A stretch of 61,132 nt of DNA, taken from Firmicutes bacterium HGW-Firmicutes-15 (lineage in GTDB: Bacteria > Bacillota > Syntrophomonadia > Syntrophomonadales > Syntrophomonadaceae). The notes under the pieces are model-generated. The model was given only the letters and a program-made list of their open reading frames with translations, was not told the DNA's origin and did not search any database. Shown in pieces: positions 37,336-45,787 of this stretch. Position 1 is the stretch's first letter; every line of letters starts with the position of its first letter. The stretch spans positions 1-61,132 of the forward strand of contig PHAA01000021.1 of the NCBI GenBank assembly GCA_002840245.1. Reading direction: 5' to 3'. A program made the position numbers and the translations under genes.

Positions 37336-37512
37336 ATGAAAAATATTTTTAACAGCCGAGCTTGGAACATAATGACATTGGTGGTATTGGGCTTTGTAGC
37401 CGTATCTACTAAGGAAATAGTAACTTTTGTAATGTTAGGTTTTGTTATGATAATGTTATCTAATATCTACGATAAGTTAGACGAAATATCCAAGAAAGCA
37501 GATAATAAGTAA
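37336..37512 (+). CDS. Small membrane protein (58 residues), unknown
   Basis: A short reading frame starting MKNIFNSRAWNIMTLVVLG, with two adjoining hydrophobic stretches (about residues 11-24 and 28-42) and a charged tail YDKLDEISKKADNK. GGGGGG lies 5 nt upstream of the ATG (TTATGGGGGGAACAT). Codon use and the clean membrane-then-charged layout favour a real gene. I know no family. It stands alone between aroF and the trpS terminator. Confidence 0.65.
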   Translation: MKNIFNSRAWNIMTLVVLGFVAVSTKEIVTFVMLGFVMIMLSNIYDKLDEISKKADNK

Positions 37513-37539
37513 CCACACAAATCCCTAATATGTTAGTGA

Positions 37540-37569
37540 ACAAAAGAGGCAATCCCTTTAGGGACAGCC
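37540..37569 (-). terminator. Terminator of trpS
   Basis: On the - strand GGC-TGT-CCCT-AA-AGGG-ATT-GCC folds and is followed by TCTTTTG, downstream of trpS. Confidence 0.6.
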
Positions 37570-37607
37570 ACTAATTGTTCGGTGAAAACAGAAGAACCTT
37601 TCACTTT

Positions 37608-38603
37608 TTACTTGAAGTAGTTTATTCCCATGGCATCTCTTACCTCATCCATGGTCTCTTTAGCCACTCGGTGGGCTTTTTTGGTACCTTCCATGAGAAT
37701 ATCTTTTACCAGTCCAGGGTTTTGAGAGTATTTTGATCTTCTCTCGCGCATCGGTTCCAGCAGGGCATCCAAACATCCTGCTAGACGTTTTTTACAAACT
37801 ACGCAGCCAATTTCTCCCCGCCTACATTCTCCTTCTATTTGCTCAACCTCTATCTGGTTAAAAACCTTATGATATTCATAGACAGTGCAAACTTCGGGGT
37901 GTCCGGGATCGGTTTTATGGATTCTGGCCGGGTCGGTTACAGCTTCCATAACTTTTTTTCTAATTTCCGAGGAGTCATCGCTTAAGTATATTGAATTGTT
38001 AAGGCTTTTGCTCATTTTTGCTTTGCCGTCCAAGCCTACCAGTCGTGGTACTTCACCCAATAGAATATCTGGTTCTACTAGCACTGGCCGATATAAATCA
38101 TTAAAACGGCGAACAATTTTGCGAGTAAATTCCAAGTGCGGAATCTGGTCTTCACCTACTGGTACCAGATGCGCCTTGAAAATACTGATGTCGGCAGCCT
38201 GGCTGACTGGATATCCCAGGAAGCCATAGGTCATATCGCTGAAACCGTGTTGCTGCGCCTCGGATTTTACCGTGGGGTTATGTCTTAAGACGTTGACCGT
38301 TGTAAACATGGAAAAATACATGGTCAATTCATGAATCTCCGGGATCATGCTTTGAACAAAAATGGTGGATATCTCAGGATCGAGTCCTGCAGCGAGATAG
38401 TCCTCGGCAATTTGAAAGGTATCCTGGCTCAGGTTCTCGGGATTCTCAAAATTAGTGGTTAGAGCCTGAACATCGGCAATGATTATATAACTGTCGTATT
38501 CTTCCTGCAGTTTAACTCGGTTGGCTAGACTGCCCACATAGTGGCCTAAATGCAGCTTGCCAGTAGGTCTATCGCCAGTAAGAATTCTTTTCTTGTTTTC
38601 CAT
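37608..38603 (-). CDS. trpS: Tryptophanyl-tRNA synthetase
   Basis: Class I aminoacyl-tRNA synthetase of 331 residues. The HIGH-type motif is PTGKLHLGHYVGS and KMSKS occurs as KAKMSKSLNNS (about residues 205-214). Four Cys (C239, C260, C267, C270; spacing C-x20-C-x6-C-x2-C) closely match the [4Fe-4S] site known in Thermotoga maritima TrpRS (C-x22-C-x6-C-x2-C). AGGAGGAAAC precedes the ATG. No T-box leader was found. Confidence 0.95.
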   Translation of the reverse strand: MENKKRILTGDRPTGKLHLGHYVGSLANRVKLQEEYDSYIIIADVQALTTNFENPENLSQDTFQIAEDYLAAGLDPEISTIFVQSMIPEIHELTMYFSMFTTVNVLRHNPTVKSEAQQHGFSDMTYGFLGYPVSQAADISIFKAHLVPVGEDQIPHLEFTRKIVRRFNDLYRPVLVEPDILLGEVPRLVGLDGKAKMSKSLNNSIYLSDDSSEIRKKVMEAVTDPARIHKTDPGHPEVCTVYEYHKVFNQIEVEQIEGECRRGEIGCVVCKKRLAGCLDALLEPMRERRSKYSQNPGLVKDILMEGTKKAHRVAKETMDEVRDAMGINYFK

Positions 38604-38876
38604 CCCATGTTTCCTCCTGCTTCTATAATAATGTTGATATTTTTATAATTGAATCAACATCTAAACTATCACTATGGAGTACAAAATTCAAGTCCCTAAA
38701 TGCTTATCTGGGATATATAGTAAAGTTGATTAATTGGCACAAATGGTCAACAAATGGAATACATAAATATAAGCAAAGTAAGGTTTGTTTGTGCATAGCT
38801 GCAATAGCTATTGCTGGGCTGTTAGCCTCCGCTTGCTGGTATCTAAAAAAGTGACGAAAAAATGTGCATGTGTTTA

Positions 38877-38904
38877 TTGACATGCAGAAGGAATGTGCTA
38901 CAAT
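38877..38904 (+). promoter_or_regulatory. Sigma-A-type promoter of speD
   Basis: TTGACA (38877-38882), a 16-nt spacer and TACAAT (38899-38904), about 75 nt before the speD start. Confidence 0.7.
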
Positions 38905-38979
38905 TCTACATGTATGTTTGAGACCAATGAACGAAGGGAGGTTTGGGAGAACATCATTAATTGAAGGGGGTTGACATTA

Positions 38980-39360
38980 TTGCAGGCTTTAGGGCGACAT
39001 GTTCTAGCTGAGGTTTACGGATGTCGATTTGAAGCATTGAATGATATTCAAAAGGTTGAGGATATCATGGTGAATGCGGCTTTGGAGGCTGGCGCTGAAG
39101 TTAGGGAAGTGGTTTTTCACAAGTTTAGTCCACAAGGGGTTAGTGGAGTTGTTGTTATTTCTGAGTCTCACCTTGCGATTCATACCTGGCCGGAATTGGG
39201 ATACGCAGCAGTGGATGTATTTACCTGTGGTGAAAAAGTCAATCCATGGGATGCATGTAATTATGTTGCAGAAGCGTTTGGGGCTGAATATGTAAATGCT
39301 CAGGAAATTAAAAGGGGATTAATGGTGGAGCAGGAAGAGCGCATGGTGGTAAATATTTAG
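38980..39360 (+). CDS. speD: S-adenosylmethionine decarboxylase proenzyme
   Basis: Makes decarboxylated SAM, the aminopropyl donor for spermidine. The 126-residue class 1b proenzyme self-cleaves before Ser63 ([15 protein letters not shown]), which becomes the pyruvoyl cofactor; His68 and the Cys in VDVFTCGE are also conserved. TTG at 38980 is preferred over TTG at 38971 because AAGGGGG (38964-38970) is then 9 nt away and the family begins there. It is a single-gene unit; spermidine synthase is not in the window. Confidence 0.95.
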   Translation: MQALGRHVLAEVYGCRFEALNDIQKVEDIMVNAALEAGAEVREVVFHKFSPQGVSGVVVISESHLAIHTWPELGYAAVDVFTCGEKVNPWDACNYVAEAFGAEYVNAQEIKRGLMVEQEERMVVNI

Positions 39361-39416
39361 GAGGGATACTATTTTAGTAGACCGAAGTAGTAGAAAAGAG
39401 AATAACAAATTTAGCT

Positions 39417-39460
39417 AGGGCCTTACTTGTTGGAGTATTTACAAGTGGGGCCTTTTCCTT
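39417..39460 (+). terminator. Terminator after speD
   Basis: AGGGCC-ACTTGT arms pair with ACAAGT-GGGCCT around a T-rich loop, followed by TTTTCCTT. Confidence 0.8.
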
Positions 39461-39577
39461 GAGGGAAAAATAGGCAAGCCCTTTTTATGAATTATTATGT
39501 TATTGTACTGTCGATTCATGTATTATATATAAGCAGTACTTATAAAATATATCTATAGTGGAATGAAAAAGCTGAAC

Positions 39578-39594
39578 CCGGCAGGAAATGCTGG
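39578..39594 (+). other. Small hairpin with a GGA loop
   Basis: CCGGCA-GGAAA-TGCTGG (one G-T pair) just upstream of MITE copy A, in otherwise gene-free sequence between speD and 39877. Confidence 0.4.
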
Positions 39595-39608
39595 CATTCT
39601 GTAGAATA

Positions 39609-39817
39609 AGGGGTTATCAAAGAATAAACTAGGCAGAATACTCCGAGGATTTTTTGCGCTAGACAAGGCGTCACCCTCCGGGTACTTCTGGTGCTCTCTA
39701 GCGGTTGCCAATAATGTTGCAAAGCGCAGTCATACTAGGGGTATTTCAAGCTTTGATAACGAAGTCTAGTGCGAAAAAGACCGGAGTAAATGACTGTTTT
39801 ATTTTTTGATAACCCCT
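39609..39817. mobile_element. MITE-like element, copy A (209 nt)
   Basis: Imperfect terminal inverted repeats AGGGGTTATCAAAGAATAAA and TTTATTTTTTGATAACCCCT bound the element. Copy B (42912-43073) aligns along its whole length except for a 49-nt block at 39670-39718. No transposase is encoded. It lies in the gap just before the prenyl/UbiD cluster. The rest of 39361-39876 holds the speD terminator and no gene. Confidence 0.8.
39670..39718. repeat. 49-nt mini-module inserted in MITE copy A
   Basis: Starts GTCACCCTCCGGGTACTTCT and ends near AATAATGTT. Removing exactly these 49 nt restores collinearity with copy B (GGC then GCAAA). It matches the module inserted at 2037-2087. Confidence 0.7.
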
Positions 39818-39876
39818 GAAGAAAAGCAGTTACTTTAAGAGCAGGTTGGCAGTTTTACTAAGGAGGACTTATTTAA

Positions 39877-40623
39877 ATGGAATTTATTTTTACCAGGGAG
39901 ATAAAAGCAGATTTATTAGATGTTGATAAAATATTTAAAAGAAGCTTATTACCTTGGTGGGATGAGATAGATATTTATGCGCGAAAAATTAATGGGGATT
40001 TAAGCTTTCAATTGTTACCCGCCTTGGTAATTGGTGCTTACCGCTGTCTGGGATTGGAAAGAGAATTATCCATTCAAATGGCCAATCTTTATAAGACCAT
40101 AGATTTTGCTAATAAAATTCACTTAATGGTTAAAGATGAAGAGGAGGGGCAGGAACACAACCAGGAATTGCAGTTTACCATTTTAATTGGGGATTATATT
40201 TTTGGCAAAGTGTTTAGTCTGCTGTTGGAAACCCGGGCGGATAAACTTCTAGATAGCTTTGCGGCCATGATTTGTGAGATCAATGAAGGATTAATTGTTA
40301 AATACAAACTTAAAAAAGATCTGCTGGAAGTGCTGGCTAGAACCAGGGGGCCCTTATTTAACAATGCTTTTAAAAGTGCTGCAGAATTAGCAGGATTGGC
40401 CCCCGAAATAACTGGGATTTACGGAGAATTAGGTTCTAACTTGGGCATAGCCTTGGAGTTAATATATGTTCATCAGCAAAAACAGGATGCAGGTGACTAT
40501 TTAATAAAAGTTGAGCAATTGCTGCAAAGCTTGAGCAGCCGCATTATCGGAATGGAACCGGTATTTGAAAAATTGGTGCAGGAAATGAACAGGGAAATAG
40601 GAGGTAGCACTAATGGCTTATAA
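39877..40623 (+). CDS. Degenerate polyprenyl-synthase-like protein (HepS-like, catalytic motifs lost)
   Basis: A 248-residue all-helical protein. Its order follows trans-prenyl diphosphate synthases: PALVIGAYRCLG (like RPALVLLA), FANKIHLMVKDEEEGQ where active enzymes have HDDxxD, LIGDYIFGKVFSLL (like LAGDYLFA), and MICEINEGLIVKYK (like ICEGEI). Neither Asp-rich motif remains. This recalls HepS, the non-catalytic subunit of heptaprenyl diphosphate synthase. The active-type partner lies at 43814. It overlaps ubiD by 11 nt. AAGGAGGAC precedes the ATG. A structural or chain-length role is inferred. Confidence 0.65.
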   Translation: MEFIFTREIKADLLDVDKIFKRSLLPWWDEIDIYARKINGDLSFQLLPALVIGAYRCLGLERELSIQMANLYKTIDFANKIHLMVKDEEEGQEHNQELQFTILIGDYIFGKVFSLLLETRADKLLDSFAAMICEINEGLIVKYKLKKDLLEVLARTRGPLFNNAFKSAAELAGLAPEITGIYGELGSNLGIALELIYVHQQKQDAGDYLIKVEQLLQSLSSRIIGMEPVFEKLVQEMNREIGGSTNGL

Positions 40624-42064
40624 AGATTTACATGAATTTGTTAAGGTTCTAGAGGATAAGGGAGAGTTACTGAGAATTAAGACACTGGTAGACCCGGAGC
40701 TGGAAATAACTGAGATTACTGATAGGGTAAGTAAGGCTTATGGCCCGGCTCTGCTTTTTGAAAATGTAAAAGGTTCGGACATGCCGCTTTTGATAAATGC
40801 TTATGGCAGCCCCGAGCGCATGGCTTTGAGTCTGAAGGTTGAAAAACTGGATGATATTGGTAATGAAATTACTAAACTTCTGCAATTGACAGATAACGTC
40901 CCTGATTCTTTACTGGGTAAGGTGAAAATGTTACCGATTCTGGCCCAATTATCCTCCTATTTTCCTAAAACCATTAAAAACGGATCATGCCAGGAGGTAG
41001 TTTGTATGGAACCATCCCTAGACAAACTTCCGATACTTAAGTGCTGGCCCGATGATGCAGGAAAATTTATTACCTTGCCCCAGGTGTATACTCGTGACCC
41101 TCGCAATGGCAAAAGAAACGTGGGTATGTATCGCTTGCAGGTTTATGACCAGAACACAACAGGGATGCATTGGCACATTCATCATGATGGGGCGGAAAAC
41201 TATCGCTTGAATAAAGAAGCGGGCAATTCCCGAGTGGAAGTTGCTGTGGCTTTGGGGGGAGACCCGGCAATTGCTTATGCAGCTACTGCACCCCTCCCCA
41301 AGGAGATTGATGAACTTATTTTTGCCGGATTTCTACGCAAGAAGCCTGTAGAACTGGTTAAATGTAAAACAATTGATATGGAGGTTCCGGCTGATGCTGA
41401 AATCATCCTGGAAGGCTATATTGATCTGGAAGAGAGCCGCTTAGAAGGACCTTTTGGTGATCATACAGGTTATTATTCCCTGCCCGGTGAATACCCGGTA
41501 TTTCATATCAAATGTATAACCCATCGCAAAGACGCCATTTATCCAACTACGATTGTTGGTAAACCCCCCCAGGAGGATTGTTTCTTGGCACTTGCCAGCG
41601 AGAGAATTTTCTTACCCCTTTTGAAAATGCAGATGTCCGAAGTTGTTGATATGCACATGCCAATGGAAGGGGTTTTTCACAACTGCGTCTTCATATCAAT
41701 CAAAAAGTCTTATCCAGGGCATGCGCGTAAAATTATGAATGCGGTATGGGGTATGGGTCAGATGATGTTTTCCAAATTTATTGTGGTGGTTGATAAGGAT
41801 GTTAATGTGCAGAATCTGTCCGAGGTTTTGTGGAAGGTCTTTAATAACGCAGATCCTAAAAGAGATACTATGATTGTAGAGGGACCACTGGATGTTCTGG
41901 ATCATTCGGCTCCGTTACCTTTATTCGGTTCTAAGATGGGTATAGATGCAACTAAAAAGTGGGCCGATGAGGGGCATCTGCGCGAATGGCCCGAAGATAT
42001 AAAAATGAGTAAAGAAATTGTTGATTTAGTAAATACTAAGTGGAGTGAATATGGCCTTGACTAA
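40613..42064 (+). CDS. UbiD-family decarboxylase (menaquinone type)
   Basis: A 483-residue prenyl-FMN-dependent decarboxylase of the UbiD family. Recognisable are MHWHIHHDGAENYRLN, VAVALGGDPAIAYAATAPLP, EGYIDLEESRLEGPFGDHTGYYSL, the family's catalytic Glu/Arg region, and TIVGKPPQEDCFLA. With the adjacent UbiA prenyltransferase and UbiX it likely decarboxylates a prenylated naphthoate-type intermediate in quinone (futalosine-route menaquinone) synthesis. The exact pathway is inferred; mqnABCDE are not in the window. Confidence 0.9.
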   Translation: MAYKDLHEFVKVLEDKGELLRIKTLVDPELEITEITDRVSKAYGPALLFENVKGSDMPLLINAYGSPERMALSLKVEKLDDIGNEITKLLQLTDNVPDSLLGKVKMLPILAQLSSYFPKTIKNGSCQEVVCMEPSLDKLPILKCWPDDAGKFITLPQVYTRDPRNGKRNVGMYRLQVYDQNTTGMHWHIHHDGAENYRLNKEAGNSRVEVAVALGGDPAIAYAATAPLPKEIDELIFAGFLRKKPVELVKCKTIDMEVPADAEIILEGYIDLEESRLEGPFGDHTGYYSLPGEYPVFHIKCITHRKDAIYPTTIVGKPPQEDCFLALASERIFLPLLKMQMSEVVDMHMPMEGVFHNCVFISIKKSYPGHARKIMNAVWGMGQMMFSKFIVVVDKDVNVQNLSEVLWKVFNNADPKRDTMIVEGPLDVLDHSAPLPLFGSKMGIDATKKWADEGHLREWPEDIKMSKEIVDLVNTKWSEYGLD

Positions 42065-42905
42065 AATGAAAAAGTTTCTGTCTATGGTTGACTTTGGGCA
42101 CAGCCTGTTTGGCTTACCCTTTGCTTACCTCGGAGCATTCCTGGCGATTAAAGGGATACCCACCGTAATGCAGTTGCTATGGATTACCGTCGCTATGGTC
42201 AGCGCCCGTTCCGCGGCTTTGTGTCTTAACCGTTTAATAGACCGCAAGATTGACCGGGCCAACCCGCGTACATCCGGATGGGTTATGGCAGCGGGAGATC
42301 TTCCGGTCATGGGTGTTTGGCTGCTAGTGGTGATTTTTTTTGTATTACTATTTTATGCGGCCGGGCAGCTTAATCCATTATGTGTTAAACTGGCGCCATT
42401 GGCAGTTATCGTGCTATGGGTTTATTCCTATACCAAAAAGTTTACCTGGTGGTGTCATCTGTTGCTGGGAATGGCGGTAGCGATTGGACCAGTAGGCGGT
42501 TGGATCGCTATAAGCGGACGCTTTGATTGGCAGCCCTTAGTTCTTTGGCTGGCGGTAGCCTGCTGGATAGCAGGGTTCGACGCTATGTATGCCTGCCAGG
42601 ATATAGAATTTGATCGTGCCAACCATCTTTACTCCATACCGGCACGTTTTGGGGAGGCCGGAGCCTTATTATTTTCGGCAGTATTTCATTTTTTAACTGT
42701 GGTTTTTCTGATTCTAAATGGGATAGTTCTAAGTTTGGGATTATGGTACTATCTGGGAGTTATATTTACAGCCCTGCTTCTTCTATATGAACATATAATT
42801 GTAAGTCCTGGTGATCTGAGCAGGGTGAACTTTGCTTCATTTAAAATTAACCATTATGTAGGCTTGATTATTCTCCTTATGGCTCTGGTTGATATTCTTG
42901 CCTAA
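42051..42905 (+). CDS. UbiA-family prenyltransferase
   Basis: Integral membrane enzyme, 284 residues, about eight helices, that attaches a polyprenyl chain to an aromatic acid. The first Asp-rich motif NRLIDRKIDRANPRT and the second YACQDIEFDRAN are both intact, binding Mg-diphosphate. ATG at 42051 follows GGAG and overlaps the ubiD end; GTG at 42045 is less suitable. Probably the MqnP-like prenyltransferase that precedes UbiD decarboxylation. Confidence 0.9.
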   Translation: MALTKMKKFLSMVDFGHSLFGLPFAYLGAFLAIKGIPTVMQLLWITVAMVSARSAALCLNRLIDRKIDRANPRTSGWVMAAGDLPVMGVWLLVVIFFVLLFYAAGQLNPLCVKLAPLAVIVLWVYSYTKKFTWWCHLLLGMAVAIGPVGGWIAISGRFDWQPLVLWLAVACWIAGFDAMYACQDIEFDRANHLYSIPARFGEAGALLFSAVFHFLTVVFLILNGIVLSLGLWYYLGVIFTALLLLYEHIIVSPGDLSRVNFASFKINHYVGLIILLMALVDILA

Positions 42906-42911
42906 AAGATA

Positions 42912-43073
42912 AGGGGCTGTTAAGGAATAAACAAGGCAGAATACGCCGAGGATTTTTAGCGTTAGACAAGGCAGCAAAACGTGGTAATACTGGGGGTATT
43001 AGCGCGTTTTGATAACGAAGTATAGGGGTAAAAAGACCGGTGTAAATGACTAGTTTATTTCTTGACAGTCCCT
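42912..43073. mobile_element. MITE-like element, copy B (162 nt)
   Basis: Ends AGGGGCTGTTAAGGAATAAA and TTTATTTCTTGACAGTCCCT are imperfect inverted repeats. It is the uninterrupted form of copy A and sits between ubiA and ubiX, splitting the cluster. Confidence 0.8.
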
Positions 43074-43143
43074 AACAAAGGTGGATGATGAAGCCTCTTG
43101 CAAGTGAATAATATCACAGGATTTATATTGAAAGGTGATGCTT

Positions 43144-43740
43144 TTGTCCAGGTATATAGTAGCTTTAACAGGTGCCAGCGGAGTTATATACGGTTTGAAA
43201 CTGATCGCCCAGTTGATGCAAAGAGATCACGAAGTGCATCTGGTGGTGAGTGAACCAGCTGCTCTGGTATTGGCACAGGAAATGGACTGGCCGAATGAAA
43301 AAACTTTGGAAATTATCCTACGAGAATATTTGCCGACTGGAAAGCTTTACTTTTATAAGAACAGTGACATAGGTGCCAGGATAGCCAGTGGATCATTTAT
43401 TACTGAGGCTATGCTTATTATACCCTGTACCATGTCCACTCTGGCATCAGTGGCCAATGGTATGTCCAATAATTTAATTGAACGGGCAGCTGATGTAATG
43501 TTAAAAGAAAACAGACCGCTCATATTGGTGCCTCGTGAGACACCTCTAAGTTCGGTGCATTTGCGGAATATGTTGAGGCTGGCTGATATGGGAGTTTCAA
43601 TCGTTCCAGCCATGCCCGCCTTTTATCACCGACCGGATTCGGTTGATGAGATGGTGCTTTTTATGGTGGGTAAAGTACTAGATATAATGAAAATTCCGCA
43701 CGATATTTTTCGTCGATATGAAGGAGCTCCAGTCGATTGA
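43144..43740 (+). CDS. ubiX: Flavin prenyltransferase UbiX
   Basis: Makes prenyl-FMN, the cofactor of UbiD. The 198 residues carry VALTGASGVIYGLKLI at the FMN site, ASGSFITEAMLIIPCTMSTLASVANG and the C-terminal RPLILVPRETPLSSVHLRNMLRLADMG. TTG at 43144 is chosen because AAAGGTGAT (43131-43139) is then 4-5 nt away; ATG at 43138 overlaps that site. Its presence beside ubiD supports a functional pair. Confidence 0.95.
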   Translation: MSRYIVALTGASGVIYGLKLIAQLMQRDHEVHLVVSEPAALVLAQEMDWPNEKTLEIILREYLPTGKLYFYKNSDIGARIASGSFITEAMLIIPCTMSTLASVANGMSNNLIERAADVMLKENRPLILVPRETPLSSVHLRNMLRLADMGVSIVPAMPAFYHRPDSVDEMVLFMVGKVLDIMKIPHDIFRRYEGAPVD

Positions 43741-43813
43741 AAACGTTTTGGTTGGTTTTTTGCAGAGGCAACTATATAATAATAAATGATTGTACAGAGA
43801 TAAGGGGAAAGAA

Positions 43814-44782
43814 ATGACCGGTTTTGATTTGTTCACTCCAATTAATAATGAAATGATCATAGTTGAAGAGCGTTTAATTCACAGCATTGATACTGAATTG
43901 CCGGAACTTAATCAGGCTGCTACTCACTTGGTTAAAGCAGGTGGTAAAAGGCTGAGGCCTGCCTTTACACTTCTGGTAGCCAAGCTATTTGCTGATTCCG
44001 TTGAAACAGTCATTCCTATGGCGGTGGCTCTGGAACTAACGCATATGGCAACCTTAGTTCATGATGATGTTATAGATAATTCCCGATTGCGGCGCGGACA
44101 ACCGACTGTGAAAAATGAATGGGGCAACCGAATTTCTATATATTCCGGAAACTATGTTTTCGCTAAATCATTATGTTTGGTGGCTGGATACCAGCGCAGT
44201 GATCTATTAAAAGTTTTGGCCGACGCCAGTATGCGTATTTGTGAAGGTGAAATCAGGCAGATGCTTAGTTGCTACAATATCCAGCAGGGCATGAAGGATT
44301 ACCTGCGCCGGATAGAGCGCAAAACCGCCTTGCTGATTTCAGTGAGTTGCCAACTGGGAGCTATGATAAGTCAAGCTTCTGAAGGTCAGATTACAGCCTT
44401 AAAAAGGTATGGATACTATTTGGGCATGGCATTTCAAATTACAGATGATATTCTGGATTTTGTTGCAGATGAAGAAATTCTCGGTAAACCAGTAGGCAGC
44501 GACATTAGACAGGGGGTGATTACGCTGCCGGCAATTTATGCATTGAAGTATGGGAACCAAAGGGAGCAACTGGGGAAGTTGCTGTCATCACCGGAACTAT
44601 GTACTAAAGAGGCGGAAGCGATTATTGCTCTGATTACTGAAACCGATGGGATGGATTATGCCTACCACGTTAGCAATAGATTTGCCGATAAAGCCAGGCA
44701 GCAGTTAGATTTATTGCCTGATGTGCCGGTGAAAAAATCATTGTATGATATAGCATCTTTCATATCCGGTAGGGAATACTAG
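43814..44782 (+). CDS. Polyprenyl diphosphate synthase (heptaprenyl type)
   Basis: Elongates allylic diphosphates to the quinone side chain. The 322 residues show GGKRLRPAFTLLVAKL, the first Asp-rich motif LVHDDVIDNSRLRRGQPT and the second FQITDDILDFVADE, all intact. ATG at 43814 lies behind AAGGGGAAAG; an upstream TTG at 43790 is unlikely. It may work as a homodimer or, as in HepS/HepT, with the degenerate homologue at 39877. Its stop codon lies at the edge of element C. Confidence 0.93.
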   Translation: MTGFDLFTPINNEMIIVEERLIHSIDTELPELNQAATHLVKAGGKRLRPAFTLLVAKLFADSVETVIPMAVALELTHMATLVHDDVIDNSRLRRGQPTVKNEWGNRISIYSGNYVFAKSLCLVAGYQRSDLLKVLADASMRICEGEIRQMLSCYNIQQGMKDYLRRIERKTALLISVSCQLGAMISQASEGQITALKRYGYYLGMAFQITDDILDFVADEEILGKPVGSDIRQGVITLPAIYALKYGNQREQLGKLLSSPELCTKEAEAIIALITETDGMDYAYHVSNRFADKARQQLDLLPDVPVKKSLYDIASFISGREY

Positions 44783-44848
44783 GGGCTAGTCATAGAATAA
44801 ATGTGTAATCTGCCGCATGCTCGATACATTTATTCCATGAGTAGCCCT
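44781..44848. mobile_element. MITE-like element, copy C (68 nt, core missing)
   Basis: AGGGGCTAGTCATAGAATAA and TTATTCCATGAGTAGCCCT form a long imperfect hairpin beginning inside the stop codon of the prenyl synthase gene. Its termini match copies A and B, but the internal 90-100 nt are absent. It could also act as a transcript-end hairpin. Confidence 0.6.
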
Positions 44849-44868
44849 AAGATCGGGAGGAAATTGAA

Positions 44869-45648
44869 TTGGCATTTAAAAATCTATCTGCCGATGACAA
44901 GCAAACGGTAATACAACATTTTGAGGAATTAAGAAAATCCATAATTATTAGTGTGGTAGCAATATTGGTTGCTGCTCTGGCTTGCTTTAATTATAACGAA
45001 CAATTACTGGGCATAGTTACTCTGCCACTGCGTTCCATTAACCAGCGTTTAATAGTGACGGGCGTTACCGAAGCATTCTTTGTTAAACTACAGATTTCTA
45101 TCTTGGCTGGGTTTGTTATTGCTTTCCCAATAGTATCTTGGTCTATATGGCGATTTATAAAACCTGCCCTTTATCCCCATGAAAGAAAATATATCTATAT
45201 ATTATTTCCCATAACCTTGATCCTTTTTGCTGCTGGCGTACTCTTTTCTTACTTTGGCATTTTGCCTCTGGTTTTAAAGTTCTTTGTATATATTGCTGGG
45301 GAGAACCTGGACACCATGTTTAAAGTTGACCAGTATGTTTCTTTCGTAATGTCATTTTCAATTCCTTTTGGCCTGGTTTTTGAACTCCCGGTTATTACCT
45401 TCTTTTTGACCAAAATTGGAGTAGTTAAGCCAGAAATGTTGTCCAAAAACAGGAAATATGCCCTATTGATTATTGTTGTTGCGGCGGGAGCATTGACACC
45501 AGGGCCTGACCCAATCAGTCAGATTATGATGGCAGTACCAGTATATATATTGTATGAAGTAAGCATTATAGTGGCCAAATTTGCCAAACCTGGTCGGAAT
45601 AACAAAAAGGATGACCAGCAAGGAAAATCTGACGATGAGGTGGAATAA
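44869..45648 (+). CDS. tatC: Twin-arginine translocase subunit TatC
   Basis: Receptor core of the Tat pathway for folded proteins. The 259 residues contain six helices; the N-terminal QHFEELRKSIIIS is the conserved signal-peptide-binding region, and FPIVSWSIWRFIKPALYPHERK and GLVFELPVITFFL are typical. TTG at 44869 follows GGGAGGAAA. tatA follows after 139 nt. Cofactor-bearing redox enzymes are the usual cargo. Confidence 0.95.
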   Translation: MAFKNLSADDKQTVIQHFEELRKSIIISVVAILVAALACFNYNEQLLGIVTLPLRSINQRLIVTGVTEAFFVKLQISILAGFVIAFPIVSWSIWRFIKPALYPHERKYIYILFPITLILFAAGVLFSYFGILPLVLKFFVYIAGENLDTMFKVDQYVSFVMSFSIPFGLVFELPVITFFLTKIGVVKPEMLSKNRKYALLIIVVAAGALTPGPDPISQIMMAVPVYILYEVSIIVAKFAKPGRNNKKDDQQGKSDDEVE

Positions 45649-45701
45649 AGGACCAACCACAGATTCTTTACAAAGAGCGCACTTTTTGTCATAATAACTG
45701 A

Positions 45702-45715
45702 GGAGATACATCTCC
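45702..45715 (+). other. GGAGAT-AC-ATCTCC palindrome between tatC and tatA
   Basis: A perfect 6-bp hairpin with a 2-nt loop in the tatC-tatA gap. It lacks a T-tract, so it is more likely an RNA-processing or stability element than a terminator. Confidence 0.4.
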
Positions 45716-45787
45716 GTGAGTGAGTAATTTTTGTTTAATAAATATTTGTCCAAGCCTCTTCTGGCTTAACTTGAAGGAGGGAATTCT

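Noticed and set aside
38604-38979. T-box leader upstream of trpS
   Set aside because: No T-box core sequence or terminator/antiterminator pair was found on the - strand; only AT-rich promoter-like sequence and the divergent speD promoter.
39540-39722. 60-residue frame on the - strand
   Set aside because: It lies within MITE copy A and its inserted module, with no ribosome site and biased composition.
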